The translations under genes and the position numbers were made by a program. Below the pieces are notes generated by a model. It made no database searches, was not told the DNA's origin, and worked only from the letters and a program-made list of their open reading frames with translations. A stretch of 34,400 nucleotides of DNA, taken from Alphaproteobacteria bacterium (GTDB taxonomy: Bacteria > Pseudomonadota > Alphaproteobacteria > UBA8366). The stretch lies in assembly GCA_029861675.1 (NCBI GenBank), contig JAOTYV010000011.1:1-34400 (forward strand), given 5' to 3'. Position 1 is the first letter of the stretch. Every line of letters begins with the position of its first letter. This document shows positions 14,890 to 24,254 of this stretch, in pieces.

Positions 14890-16491
14890 TTATTTTGGTG
14901 GTTTGGCGGCGAATTCGGAGCCACGGAGGCAGAACCGGCCGACCGGGTCCTGCCATAGGATATCGTCCGCATGGAGCGCCCCGACCGCCCGGGCGACCGC
15001 TTGAAATCCCTCAGAATCAAATATTTCCGCCAATTCCGCGAAATATTTTGGCGCGCTTTCTATCGATTCGCGAATGCGCTGCGCCAGGGCATCCGCCTCG
15101 GAATCGGCGACCCCATCCGCACGTTTGCCGGCTTTTCCCGCGCCGCTCTGCGGACCCAAGTAATCATCCAATGTCACCCGATCCGCATAGGCATAGGCAA
15201 TCCGCTGAAACCGTTCACGCGGCACATCGTCCGCGATGGTCGCATCGATGCCCATTTTAGCCGTGGTCGGCACCTTTCCCGGCTCGATGACGAGGCTCGG
15301 ATCCAAGGGCTTGGCCCGGGCATTGGAAATGATCAGGACGTCCCGGTCCGCCTGCACCCGGGTCGCAACCGCCCACTCCACATCGACCGAATCGAACACA
15401 TCGATATCGTTTTCGACCACGGTCACGTGTTTCATATCGGCGACGGATAGAGCCGCGAGAATCGTGTTCTTGCCATCCCCGGGATGCGGTTTGATGGCGA
15501 TTGTCGCATGCCAATGGCAGCAGCCGCCGGGGGTAATATTGACGGCCGTCACCTGAACCCCCGCCTCCATGCAAACGCGGCGGACCGCCGCCTCGTATAT
15601 CGGACCCGACGGCCAGATATTTTCCCAGGGCATATGGAGCGCGTAGTAGACCGCGCGTTCGCGCATCGATACCGCCTTCACACGGACCAAGGGGTTCCAA
15701 TGCAATCCCCCCATGAGCCGCGTGAATTCACCGAAGCGGCCTTCGGGCTGCGTCCACCCGGTCGGCAGTATTTCCGCCTCCAGGACGATTTCAGCGTTCG
15801 CGAGACACGGCACATCAACCGTTGCACAGGGCGTGAAGTCGACCGCCGCCCCCATCATGCCGCCGGCGATCGCCATTTCATTGGTCCCCATCGGCGCCTT
15901 GTAGGTTGCCGCAATCACCTCGCTCGGATGCGTTCCGATGTTGATTGAAATCGGCAGCGGTTCCCCTTTCGCATGGGCGTTTTCGGCAAATTTTCGCATG
16001 TTGTTCGGCGTCACGATATCGATCCCGGTGGTATTCCGGTCTTTCACCAGGAAGCGATAGATCCCGGCATTCAATCCGAATTCATCGTCCTTCGCCAAGG
16101 TAATGCCCGCGGTAATCATCGGACCGCCGTCGAGCACCGAAAACAACGGGATCGGCAGGTTGAACAGGTCGACCTCCGCGCCTTCTTGAAGGACTTCCCT
16201 GGCGGGACCGGAATTCTGCATTGCCGGCTCGATCGGCCGGTCGAGGCCACGCCGGACACGGCCCTCAATTTGTTCGAAGGGGCAGCCCATCGCTATCGAC
16301 AGGCGATCACGGCTGTTCAGCAGTCCGGAAACGACCGGCATGCCGTATCCTTCGACATCGGTGAACAACAGCGCCTTGTCCGACTGATCGACCAAGGCCG
16401 CGATATACCGGATATCGACCGGCTTACTGATTTCGATCAATTCGTCCGCAGACCGTAATTCGTCAAGTAGATTTCTAAATGTTGCCGCCAC
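14890..16491 (-). CDS. UbiD-family prenylated-FMN decarboxylase
   Basis: About 533 residues. The fold markers of UbiD are present: LNAGIYRFLV with the catalytic Arg (R146 from this start), and PEGRFGEFTR with two Glu five apart (E250 and E255), the Arg-Glu-Glu set used for (de)carboxylation with prenylated FMN. GCCHWHATIAI and the late DP...PTTAKMGIDAT are also typical. Substrates in this family range from 4-hydroxybenzoate derivatives to aromatic and alkenyl acids. The GTG start at 16491 is chosen because AAGGGG lies 9 bases upstream and the family begins near FRNLLDEL; an ATG at 16602 would add 37 atypical residues. No UbiX-like prenyltransferase is in the window. It is divergent from the lipoprotein gene. 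Confidence 0.9.
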   Translation of the reverse strand: MAATFRNLLDELRSADELIEISKPVDIRYIAALVDQSDKALLFTDVEGYGMPVVSGLLNSRDRLSIAMGCPFEQIEGRVRRGLDRPIEPAMQNSGPAREVLQEGAEVDLFNLPIPLFSVLDGGPMITAGITLAKDDEFGLNAGIYRFLVKDRNTTGIDIVTPNNMRKFAENAHAKGEPLPISINIGTHPSEVIAATYKAPMGTNEMAIAGGMMGAAVDFTPCATVDVPCLANAEIVLEAEILPTGWTQPEGRFGEFTRLMGGLHWNPLVRVKAVSMRERAVYYALHMPWENIWPSGPIYEAAVRRVCMEAGVQVTAVNITPGGCCHWHATIAIKPHPGDGKNTILAALSVADMKHVTVVENDIDVFDSVDVEWAVATRVQADRDVLIISNARAKPLDPSLVIEPGKVPTTAKMGIDATIADDVPRERFQRIAYAYADRVTLDDYLGPQSGAGKAGKRADGVADSEADALAQRIRESIESAPKYFAELAEIFDSEGFQAVARAVGALHADDILWQDPVGRFCLRGSEFAAKPPK

Positions 16492-16763
16492 TGTGCCGTA
16501 CCCCTTATCATGCGCCTGTCCGTTACAGCGCATACCGGAAAAACAAACAATAGCGCCCGGGCAAGTTTCGGGGATTTTCAAAAGCTCGGCCGAATATGGC
16601 AACCGGCCAAGGGTAAGAATAGACGAACGTATAGGTGTCGATTCGGAAGTACCTATTCCGGGCCAATCCTCCCCCTATCTGTTTAAGCCGGGGGAACGAT
16701 GGTATCCGGAGGCATTGCGTCCGAAACTGCTGTTAGACGCAGTACGATATCGGGGAGAATATC

Positions 16764-17282
16764 ATGGCGCGCTCACTGGGTGGTGGAGCGGTCGGGAAGT
16801 TGTTCAAGTCGATGCCGGCGATCGGCATATGTCTGGTATTGCTGGGCTGCACGCTTGAGGAATCATCCATTATTTCTGGTCGGGTCACCGACGTTCTGGC
16901 CAACGACGTCATTCGCGTCGGCGACAAGGATGTCCGCCTGTGCGGTGTGAGGGCCACGACGAAAAACAGCCCCTGGTACTATGCGGCAAAAGGATATCTG
17001 ATTGACCGCGTGCAATATCGGAAAGTCCAATGTCACATCGCCGATACCGTGACGCCGTGTGACGATCAGGCGAACGTCCCCGACAAGAGCGCGACGCCGG
17101 CACAATGTTTTATGTATGGACGCGATCTCACCCAGGTGCTCGCGGGTTTCACACCCGAAACCGAATCGACGCAATCCTTGGTGCGGAAATTCAAAACGAC
17201 CGCGCCCCAAAAAGGGTATCGAAGCGATCCCGACAATCCGATCAGCATTCGGTTGGAGACAATCGCCACACACGCCTGGTAA
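16764..17282 (+). CDS. Lipoprotein with degenerate SNase-like domain
   Basis: 172 residues. A lipobox (LVLLGCT, Cys near residue 29) follows a hydrophobic leader, so it should be anchored as a lipoprotein. The next part (SGRVTDVLANDVIRVGDKDV then RLCGVRATTKN) follows the beta-barrel start of staphylococcal-nuclease-like domains, in which the usual text is DGDT.....RL.G.D.PE. The Arg of VRL is kept but the Asp and Glu of the active site appear to be replaced. Four or more further Cys (CHIAD, TPCDD, AQCF) suggest disulfides. GGGGAG lies 8 bases before ATG 16764. It may bind rather than cut nucleic acid; the fold call itself is by eye. Confidence 0.6.
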   Translation: MARSLGGGAVGKLFKSMPAIGICLVLLGCTLEESSIISGRVTDVLANDVIRVGDKDVRLCGVRATTKNSPWYYAAKGYLIDRVQYRKVQCHIADTVTPCDDQANVPDKSATPAQCFMYGRDLTQVLAGFTPETESTQSLVRKFKTTAPQKGYRSDPDNPISIRLETIATHAW

Positions 17283-17447
17283 CCGTGACCACCCGGATAA
17301 GGGCGCGGCGGCATAATTTTTCCGTCATCACCCGGCCCAAAAATTTCGAATAGCTTTTTACATATTGCGCGTGGGATGCGATAGGATCATTCCGCAACCT
17401 TAGCGATAAAGATTTTTCCACCGGCCACATCCCATACGCACCATTCC

Positions 17448-17942
17448 ATGGCGTACGATTTCTCCAAAATTGCGATTCTGCTGGTCGAAGACAACGCCTA
17501 TATGCGGCATTTAATGCGACAGCTTCTGGTCGCGGTCGGCGTCGATAACGAGTGGATGCGTGAGGCAAGCGACGGCGAGGCCGCGTTTAAAATAATGAAT
17601 TCCTTCGTTCCCGATCTCATTATCACGGATCTTTACATGGCGCCGATGGATGGCCTGACCATGATCAAGCGCATCCGGCAGGATCGAGATAACCCGATCA
17701 GCTTCCTGCCCATTATCGTCTGCACCGGCCATGCAGCGCCGCGCCACATCTTCGCGTCGCGGGATGCCGGGGCCACGGAATTTCTCGCCAAACCGGTTTC
17801 ACCCGAAGCGGTCTACGAACGCATTCGAGAGGTCATCGAAAGCCCGCGGCCATTTATTCGCACGGACACCTATGCGGGCCCCGACCGTCGCCGAAAGAAC
17901 GAGCCATTCGAAGGCGAAGACCGCCGATCGTCCACGACCTAG
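17448..17942 (+). CDS. CheY-like single-domain response regulator
   Basis: 164 residues. Receiver domain at about 8-130: acidic pocket E14, D15 (LLVEDNAYMR), phospho-acceptor D61 (LIITDLYMAPMDGL), T93 (VCTGHA) and K115 (EFLAKPVS). The tail (YAGPDRRRKNEPFEGEDRRS) is the polar, DRRR-containing extension common in alphaproteobacterial stand-alone receivers. No output domain, so it works by protein contact in a phosphorelay. No kinase adjoins it; the nearest is the sensor-less kinase at 21556-22455. It is convergent with the MmgE/PrpD gene. Confidence 0.9.
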   Translation: MAYDFSKIAILLVEDNAYMRHLMRQLLVAVGVDNEWMREASDGEAAFKIMNSFVPDLIITDLYMAPMDGLTMIKRIRQDRDNPISFLPIIVCTGHAAPRHIFASRDAGATEFLAKPVSPEAVYERIREVIESPRPFIRTDTYAGPDRRRKNEPFEGEDRRSSTT

Positions 17943-17987
17943 ACCGGCGCCGGATCCCGGACAAACGAGCGGTGTCGTGCTGGCGAT

Positions 17988-19403
17988 TCAGGCCACTTTT
18001 GGTCCCACGGCCAGCGCTTCATATCCGGGCAAAACCAAGGATTCCGTCAAGGTGCGAATACTCTCGGCGTCCGCTACCGCATGCACCGCGGCCGCGATAC
18101 GCTGAAGATTGAAATCCGGATCAAGGCCGTCGAGCAGCGCCTGCGCTTTTTCAATGACGCCATCGGTCGACATGGGATGAACCGGCGTACCCAGACTATC
18201 CATCACGGTCGCTTGCCGAACTTCACCGCCACGCAACTCGATCTCCACGCGATTAGGCATTTTCGCCGGCACGACAGGATCCAATTCGGCGTCGTGGACC
18301 GATTCGACTTTGTCGACGATCGACAGGATACGCGGGTCCGCGTGATGGGGCTCGCCATAGGCTTCGTAGCGTCGCGGCCCATAGGCCAGCGTCGCGCCGA
18401 CAATAAAGGGCATGCTGTATTGTGCGGCCATCACCGAATCGGGACGCCGCATCAAATGACTGTTGATCGCTGTTTCCGGTGAACGCACGGTAATTCTGGC
18501 GATGGCATCGGCGTCGACACTGAATCCGCCCGTGACTTCGTCCAGCGCATCGATCAGGGAATGGAACTTCCGGCAACAGGAGTACGGCTTGAGGCTGATG
18601 TTATGTATCTCAAACCGGGTGCCGGGCACCTTCGCCAACAACGAAGAATCCGACTCCTCGCCGATAAGCTTCAAAAAGCCGAACTCACCCTCGATCGCCT
18701 GCACCGGCGCGGCAATCCCGAGTTTTGCCAATTGCGCAGCAATGACGCCGTTGTGCGCGGGGATTCCCGCATGCATGCGTTTGACCATTGTTCCGCGTGG
18801 CTCGAAAGCGAATTGACAGGAACCGCTGGACATCGACAGCGCGATTCCCCAGGCATGCGCGAGTCCGAGCGGACTGAGCCCAAGCAGCCTGCCGGCGGCA
18901 GCCGCCGCGCCGAAAACGCCGAAGGTCCCGGTAGGATGAAAGCCCTTTTCGATTACGCGAATCGGCGTGGCCGCCATGCCAACCCGTGCCATCGCTTCGT
19001 ACCCCGCGACAATTGCCGTCAGCACATCGCGGCCGGTCGCACCAATTTCCGCCCCCACCACCAACGCGGCGGTAATGACCACCGCGCCTGGATGGCTCAT
19101 GGATTTATCGTGGGTGTCATCCAACTCATAGCCATGCGCCGAGGTTCCATTGACCAACGCCGCCGCCGATGCAGTTGCCCCCTCGCCGCATCCCGCGAGC
19201 ACGGCCCTGCCGCCGCTCCCGTATTGCCGTGCCCAATCCGTCAGCGCTCTGCCCCATGGCTGAATCGATCCGCACAGGGTTACCGCCGCATGATCGAGCA
19301 GCAGCCGCTGTAGCTGGTCGAAATCGTCCGGCGATAACTGTCCCGCATCCAGGGCAATCAACTCTTCGGCCAATGCCATCGACGTGCACAGATCTTTTTT
19401 CAT
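17988..19403 (-). CDS. MmgE/PrpD family protein
   Basis: About 471 residues from ATG 19403, which is preceded by AAAAGGGG; the ATG at 19445 adds a few unlikely residues. Typical family text is seen throughout: LLDHAAVTLCGS, NGTSAHGYELDDTHDKSMSH with HPGA, GYEAMARVGMA, GFHPTGTFGVFGAAAAA, QFAFEPRGTMVKRMHAG and LKPYSCCRKFHSLIDAL. The family includes 2-methylcitrate dehydratase (PrpD), cis-aconitate decarboxylase-like and iminodisuccinate epimerase-like enzymes. Absence of other methylcitrate genes nearby means the substrate is open. The downstream neighbour is the convergent CheY-like gene. Confidence 0.9.
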   Translation of the reverse strand: MKKDLCTSMALAEELIALDAGQLSPDDFDQLQRLLLDHAAVTLCGSIQPWGRALTDWARQYGSGGRAVLAGCGEGATASAAALVNGTSAHGYELDDTHDKSMSHPGAVVITAALVVGAEIGATGRDVLTAIVAGYEAMARVGMAATPIRVIEKGFHPTGTFGVFGAAAAAGRLLGLSPLGLAHAWGIALSMSSGSCQFAFEPRGTMVKRMHAGIPAHNGVIAAQLAKLGIAAPVQAIEGEFGFLKLIGEESDSSLLAKVPGTRFEIHNISLKPYSCCRKFHSLIDALDEVTGGFSVDADAIARITVRSPETAINSHLMRRPDSVMAAQYSMPFIVGATLAYGPRRYEAYGEPHHADPRILSIVDKVESVHDAELDPVVPAKMPNRVEIELRGGEVRQATVMDSLGTPVHPMSTDGVIEKAQALLDGLDPDFNLQRIAAAVHAVADAESIRTLTESLVLPGYEALAVGPKVA

Positions 19404-19452
19404 GAGAAACCCCTTTTGAATTATTGGCCGGCGCGGCGACGGCAAGCCGTTG

Positions 19453-20571
19453 CTAAAACCGAATGGAAATTGCCGCCGAACCGAATTGGCTAAGACCGGC
19501 CTGCTTTTCGAACTCCTTGGTGCGAAATACCTGAGTATAACTCAATCGCGCACGCCCGAACGTAATGGCGGCGCCGACCTGAAAATCCGCGACGACGGGG
19601 ATTTTTTCCACCCGGCGGCTATTGCGAAAGGTGTTGCCGTCCAAAAAGATATTGCGGGCAACCAACCGCAATTCTCCGCCGGCGAATAAATACCAGCCGA
19701 TACTATCATCAGGTTCGAAGAAATCCGTCCCCGGCAGATTCGGCCGAAGTTTTGGCGGTCCAAAATCGTTCCGCAAATCGTCTCCGATCCGGAAAGTCAC
19801 GCCGCCGGTCCCGTGAATGAATACGTTGCCCAGTGCGCCACCGATATGCGGCGTCATGTCGACCCCAAAATTTTCCATCGGCACGATGCCGGTGAGGTCG
19901 ATATCACGAAGCCGCCGCCAACTGCGTTCATAGAAGAGGGCAAAGCCAGGTTCGGTTCGGAGTTGCGAGCCCCATCCTTCCGGCTTCGTAATGCCGATCA
20001 GATCATGCCATCGGGTTTGCACTTCGTCGGCGAACGAATACGGACCGACAACGCCGACATCCAGCTCGAGCTTGTCGAGTCGTTGATCGCTCGCTGCCAC
20101 CAAGCCGATCCCGGCGAACAACCAACCCGCGTAAGGACGATCGTCGCGCGACGGGTCCGACCGCGAGATATCTTCGGGCGTGAAGATATTCTGGCCGATC
20201 GAATAGCTGATCCGCATTTTCTGGTTGGATTTGAAAAACGGAAGCTGCGTCGCGATGTTGCGGATGACATCGGGCGTATTGCCCGCGGCCGACAGCCATG
20301 CGGCACGCGTGCCATGGGTGAAGTGGCGGTCGGAACCGCCGAACATGTCGTTGTCGAACTGCAGCGTCAAATAGCCGCTGTCATTATAGGTATCGTCGGC
20401 ACGGACATCCGAGATGGTGGCATTCGCCAATGCCAGGATGAAAAATGCCGCCACCCGATACGCAAACCTTGAGCGGCCTGCGGTCGCCGGCCTCGCGCCC
20501 GCGCTGTCACCCTGAATACAAAAGAACAAGGGCGCACGCTCCTCATTACCCCGACGATGTTCGGCCTCCAT
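19453..20571 (-). CDS. LpxR-type lipid A 3'-O-deacylase (DUF2219)
   Basis: 372 residues from ATG 20571, or about 333 from a GTG at 20454 that sits just before the signal peptide core (VAAFFILALANATIS) and has AAGG upstream; the second start gives a more normal leader. The DUF2219 signature is present: LTLQFDNDMFGGSDRHFTHG with the catalytic Asn/Asp pair (N74, D75) and Thr (T85), and DRPYAGWLFAGIGLV. The sequence ends in an aromatic residue (SIRF), as outer-membrane barrels do. LpxR removes the 3'-acyloxyacyl chain from lipid A in the outer leaflet. Substrate preference in alphaproteobacteria is not known from sequence. Confidence 0.88.
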   Translation of the reverse strand: MEAEHRRGNEERAPLFFCIQGDSAGARPATAGRSRFAYRVAAFFILALANATISDVRADDTYNDSGYLTLQFDNDMFGGSDRHFTHGTRAAWLSAAGNTPDVIRNIATQLPFFKSNQKMRISYSIGQNIFTPEDISRSDPSRDDRPYAGWLFAGIGLVAASDQRLDKLELDVGVVGPYSFADEVQTRWHDLIGITKPEGWGSQLRTEPGFALFYERSWRRLRDIDLTGIVPMENFGVDMTPHIGGALGNVFIHGTGGVTFRIGDDLRNDFGPPKLRPNLPGTDFFEPDDSIGWYLFAGGELRLVARNIFLDGNTFRNSRRVEKIPVVADFQVGAAITFGRARLSYTQVFRTKEFEKQAGLSQFGSAAISIRF

Positions 20572-20733
20572 GATAATTCATGGAAGCCGGCATTGAACAG
20601 ATGCGGGACAATTTCGCAACAATTCGGGCACACGCCAAGGGGCAACATGGCGCCCGGCAGCATCTATCGCAGATTGTGCCCTTGTGCCAATCGAGAGTGC
20701 CGGAAGCTCCCGCCATTCGCGGGAGCCACACGG

Positions 20734-21255
20734 CTAGGTCTGGCGCGCGACGTTGAGCTTTGCGGCCAATCGTTCGATTATTTCCCGCAACTTCCATTGC
20801 ACGAGCGACTTCGACTTGCCGTCGATATGTTTGTAAACCTGTGACGATACGGCGAACGCCCCGGTATTGTAGAGCGTCACTTCGAAGCTGCCCGCGCGAT
20901 CTATCGCCATTTGAACCTGCCGATCGTTCGCCCTGACGTTCTTCGCATGCAGAACGGTCTCGACGCTGAGATTGGCGGCAACGGCACATTGCCCATCCAG
21001 CATTCCAAGCGGCGTTCCCCCCAATTGCAGCCGCAGGCTGACATTGCTGTCCTGCTTCTCGCTGATACCGATACCGGCGAGTTTTTCGCGTAGATGCGCC
21101 ACATAGGCGTTGGCACCCTCCAGCTCGCACCGGTCGGCGTTCTTGGTGAAATCGATGACAATTTTATTGTAGCCATTCAACCCTTTAACGACATTTTCGG
21201 CGAATACGGTTGATGGGAAAAGACAAAATATGACGATCAAGAATTTCTTTAACAC
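20734..21255 (-). CDS. Periplasmic hypothetical protein
   Basis: 173 residues from a GTG at 21255, chosen because a perfect ribosome site (AAGGAGGT) lies 6 bases upstream and a signal peptide follows at once (LKKFLIVIFCLFPSTVFAEN). The mature domain has YNKIVIDFTKNADRCELEG, a central LRLQLGGTPLG, and a pattern of strands (MAIDRAGSFEVTLYNTGAFA) ending in a charged helix (VQWKLREIIERLAAKLNVA). The overall arrangement suggests a small alpha/beta periplasmic domain. No known family was recognised. It is divergent from the histidine kinase gene. Confidence 0.6.
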   Translation of the reverse strand: MLKKFLIVIFCLFPSTVFAENVVKGLNGYNKIVIDFTKNADRCELEGANAYVAHLREKLAGIGISEKQDSNVSLRLQLGGTPLGMLDGQCAVAANLSVETVLHAKNVRANDRQVQMAIDRAGSFEVTLYNTGAFAVSSQVYKHIDGKSKSLVQWKLREIIERLAAKLNVARQT

Positions 21256-21261
21256 GTCCTT

Positions 21262-21269
21262 ACCTCCTT
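21262..21269 (-). promoter_or_regulatory. Perfect ribosome binding site for a GTG start
   Basis: AAGGAGGT on the minus strand, six bases before GTG 21255. It decides the start of the periplasmic protein gene, since upstream ATG codons have no comparable site. Confidence 0.8.
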
Positions 21270-21473
21270 GAGGATCCACGATCGGTACCCGGTATGCGGG
21301 CACCCTTACCTTATGTCGGAGAGTACTACCCCTTTCGAGCAGGATTTCGGCCAAATCATGGCTAGTTTATGCCGATTGCGAATAAATCCGTCGGAACAGC
21401 AACGGAATGCAGCCCCGATCCGCCGTGCCGGACGGCCCACACATTCACAAGTTCAGTCCATAAAACACGAGAA

Positions 21474-21488
21474 TTAACAAAATTTTAG
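21474..21488. promoter_or_regulatory. Imperfect CtrA-like box (TTAA-N7-TTAG)
   Basis: TTAA, seven bases, TTAG: seven of eight bases of the TTAA-N7-TTAA motif, 67 bases before the start codon of the histidine kinase gene. Weaker evidence than the two perfect boxes. Confidence 0.25.
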
Positions 21489-21555
21489 ATATCGCCATCT
21501 ACGGTCGCTTTGCACATTCGAAGAATTTCGAGTTAGCTGATTTAGAGACTGGGAA

Positions 21556-22455
21556 ATGCTCCAATACCGGACGGGCCGAAGCGAACCCACTTCGCTATTG
21601 GACCAATATGTCAACCGCCTTGGCGTTGTCGTCGAGCGGCAAAAGGCGGAAGTCGCTCTCCGAGCAGCCCGCCACAAAGCCGAAGTGGCCGCTAAGGACG
21701 CTCTGTTGGCATTGCGGAACGTTGAAATCGCGAACAGAGCCAAATCCGAGTTCCTCGCCAATATGAGCCATGAACTTCGGACGCCTCTCAACGCGATTAT
21801 CGGATTTTCCGAAGCGATGATGACGGAAATGTTCGGGCCGATCGGCGAGCAATACCAGGGGTATGCGACCGATATCCATCGCAGCGGCCAGCACCTGCTG
21901 CAGCTCGTTCAAGACATCCTTGATATTTCGAAAATCGAACACGGCAATGTCGAACTCAACGAGACTGTGATCGACATGAACGTATTGGTCGATACGGCGA
22001 TTAAGATCGCATCGCCGCGCGCCCAGGAGTCACGCACCCACATCGAGTGGACCGTCGCGGACGGGGCCAAGCTTCTCTATGCCGACGAAAAATGCATCAA
22101 ACAGATCATCCTGAACATTGTTATCAACGCCATTAAATTCAGCCGCACCAATGGCAGCGTTGATATTATCGCGGGCATATCGCGCGACGGTACGTACCGC
22201 TTAAGCGTCGCCGACAATGGGATCGGCATCAATCCCGACGAAATTCCCCGGCTCATGCAGCCATTCGAGCAAATGGCCCGCTCCATGACGCGGAACCATG
22301 ACGGCTATGGCCTCGGGCTTCCGATGGTGAATTCACTGACGCGGCTGCACGGCGGCCATATCGACATTCAGAGCAAACCCGGCGTTGGAAGCTTGGTAAC
22401 GATCGTCCTTCCACGCGAGCGAGTACGAAAAATCGACACCACAGCAGCAAGTTAA
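21556..22455 (+). CDS. Sensor-less histidine kinase (HisKA plus HATPase)
   Basis: 299 residues. Residues about 15-65 form a charged coiled coil (VVERQKAEVALRAARHKAEV). The HisKA motif NMSHELRTPLNAIIGFSE carries the phospho-His at H72. The ATPase domain shows the N box (CIKQIILNIVINAIKFS), G1 (VADNGIGI), F box (PFEQM) and G2 (GYGLGLPMV). No membrane segment, PAS or other input domain is present, so it is cytoplasmic and may take its signal from a partner. An in-frame stop just upstream shows that nothing is missed at the N-terminus in this frame. The start has a poor ribosome site. The HerA-like gene follows after 60 bases on the same strand. Confidence 0.9.
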   Translation: MLQYRTGRSEPTSLLDQYVNRLGVVVERQKAEVALRAARHKAEVAAKDALLALRNVEIANRAKSEFLANMSHELRTPLNAIIGFSEAMMTEMFGPIGEQYQGYATDIHRSGQHLLQLVQDILDISKIEHGNVELNETVIDMNVLVDTAIKIASPRAQESRTHIEWTVADGAKLLYADEKCIKQIILNIVINAIKFSRTNGSVDIIAGISRDGTYRLSVADNGIGINPDEIPRLMQPFEQMARSMTRNHDGYGLGLPMVNSLTRLHGGHIDIQSKPGVGSLVTIVLPRERVRKIDTTAAS

Positions 22456-22515
22456 TCCGCATTCCGGACATCGATCGTCATGGGTCAATGCCGGTAACAT
22501 GAAAGCAGTTCGGCA

Positions 22516-24120
22516 ATGGATGGCCATCAAGACGTCTCGAACATCAGTATTCAATTAGGTCGCGTGGTTTCCGTAGCCGGAGCGCAAATTATCGTTCTGC
22601 TCGCCAAACATGCCGAGAATTGCGATGAGGCGGTTGCCCAGATCGGGTCACTGGTAAAAATGCGAACCAGTCTTGGTTTCGCATACGGCATTGTTGTCGG
22701 CCTTACCGTTCCTGTTCCGTCGGAAGATGGCGACGACGAGATGAAGATCGCCGAATTGACCATGATTGGTGAAACGCCGATCGATCGCGAGGGCAAGCTC
22801 TATCCCTTTCGGCGCGGTATGTCGCGCGCGCCGACTTTGGACGACATCGTCTACTCGACCGGTAAGCAGGATTTGGCCCGGGTATACGCCCTACCGGATG
22901 TGCCAACCGTAACGGTCGGCGCAATTCATCAGGATAAGACGCTGCCGGCGCATATCTTGACCGATGAGCTGCTCGGCAAGCATTTCGCCATCGTGGGCAC
23001 CACCGGGTCGGGGAAATCCTGCGCGGCGGCGCTCATCCTTCGTGCTCTCCTGAAAAAGAACTCCAACGCCCACGTGGTCATGTTGGATCCGCACAACGAA
23101 TATTCACGGGCGTTCGGGGATTTCGGCCAGGTCCTGAATTCAGACACGCTTTCGCTCCCCTATTGGCTGCTGAACTTCGAGGAGCTGCATCAGATCCTCT
23201 TTGACGCCGGCAGCGACGGCAATTCGGCGGAAGCATCGATATTGCATACGCTAATTCCCAAGGCTAAATGCGACTATCTCGATAATCCGGCGCTGGGGTC
23301 GCACTTCACGGCCGATACGCCCGTTCCCTATAAATTTTCCGATTTGATGAAACGCCTCGACGATGCCATGGGCAGACTCGAGCGGGCGGAAGCCGTCGCG
23401 CCCTATCGTCGCCTGAAAGCGCGATTCATGAGCCTGCAAAGCGACGTCCGATTTAGTTTCATGTTCGGCGGTATTTCCGTTACCGACACGATGGCGGAAG
23501 TGCTTGGCAGCCTGTTCCGGATTCCGGTCAACGGAAAGCCGATTTCGATTGTCGATCTCTCGGCCGTCCCGTCTGAAATTCTGAACGTCGTGGTGGCCGT
23601 GATCTGCCGGTTGACCTTCGACTTCGCGCTATGGAGCGAACGCTCCGTTCCCATCTTGCTGGTCTGCGAAGAAGCGCACCGGTATGCCCCAAGGATCGCC
23701 GAACCGGGTTTCGCACTGACCAAGGGAATCCTGTCGCGCATCGCCAAGGAAGGCCGCAAATACGGTGTTTCGCTCTGTGTCATCAGCCAGCGGCCATCAC
23801 GGCTTTCTTCCGATCTGCTGTCACAATGCAACACGACCTTCGCGCTGCGCCTGACCAACAATGACGATCAGGAACATATCCGCGGCAGCATGGCGGATTC
23901 GTCGGTCGGGTTGATCGACTTCCTGCCTTCCCTCGGCAATGGCGAGGCGGTCGCGGTCGGACAGGGTGTTTCGCTGCCGGTTCGGCTGAAGTTCGATACC
24001 TTGCCCGAGGAGTTTCGTCCCTACAGCGCGACCGCCAGTTTCTCGGAATCCTGGAGCATGGACAGCGAAAACCTGGACTTCGTCCAAGGCATCGTCCAAC
24101 GCTGGCGCCGCCAAGGCTGA
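22516..24120 (+). CDS. HerA-type (DUF87) ATPase
   Basis: 534 residues. The N-terminal part (about 10-95) fits a HAS-barrel (LGRVVSVAGAQIIVLL, then IGSLVKMRTSLGFAYGIVVG). The ATPase core has Walker A GTTGSGKS (161-168), LDPHNEYSRAF, Walker B ILLVCEEAHRYAP (about 380-392, E385/E386), sensor-like VISQRPSRLSSDLLSQCNT and an arginine-finger-like LRLTNNDDQEHIR. HerA proteins form hexameric DNA translocases, in archaea paired with the nuclease NurA and in some bacterial defence systems with Sir2 or other effectors. No nuclease is adjacent here. It follows a sensor-less histidine kinase by 60 bases, and the two may be co-transcribed. Confidence 0.9.
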   Translation: MDGHQDVSNISIQLGRVVSVAGAQIIVLLAKHAENCDEAVAQIGSLVKMRTSLGFAYGIVVGLTVPVPSEDGDDEMKIAELTMIGETPIDREGKLYPFRRGMSRAPTLDDIVYSTGKQDLARVYALPDVPTVTVGAIHQDKTLPAHILTDELLGKHFAIVGTTGSGKSCAAALILRALLKKNSNAHVVMLDPHNEYSRAFGDFGQVLNSDTLSLPYWLLNFEELHQILFDAGSDGNSAEASILHTLIPKAKCDYLDNPALGSHFTADTPVPYKFSDLMKRLDDAMGRLERAEAVAPYRRLKARFMSLQSDVRFSFMFGGISVTDTMAEVLGSLFRIPVNGKPISIVDLSAVPSEILNVVVAVICRLTFDFALWSERSVPILLVCEEAHRYAPRIAEPGFALTKGILSRIAKEGRKYGVSLCVISQRPSRLSSDLLSQCNTTFALRLTNNDDQEHIRGSMADSSVGLIDFLPSLGNGEAVAVGQGVSLPVRLKFDTLPEEFRPYSATASFSESWSMDSENLDFVQGIVQRWRRQG

Positions 24121-24254
24121 CCACGCCCGGACGCGGCCTTTCGGCTATCCGGCCACCATCGCGTCGGACACCACTACCCGCCGCGACGGTCTTCTCCTAA
24201 TATCCCGGTGATCATCATGCGCCGCTGACGCGACGCCATGCACGGGGGAGCAGC

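Larger units (their letters stand above)
21256..21555. other. Divergent intergenic region before histidine kinase
   Basis: 300 bases without a coding frame that I can support. It holds the ribosome site of the leftward gene (21262-21269), presumably both promoters, and a near-match to a CtrA box at 21474-21488. An in-frame TGA at 21538-21540 rules out a longer kinase N-terminus in that frame. Confidence 0.45.
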
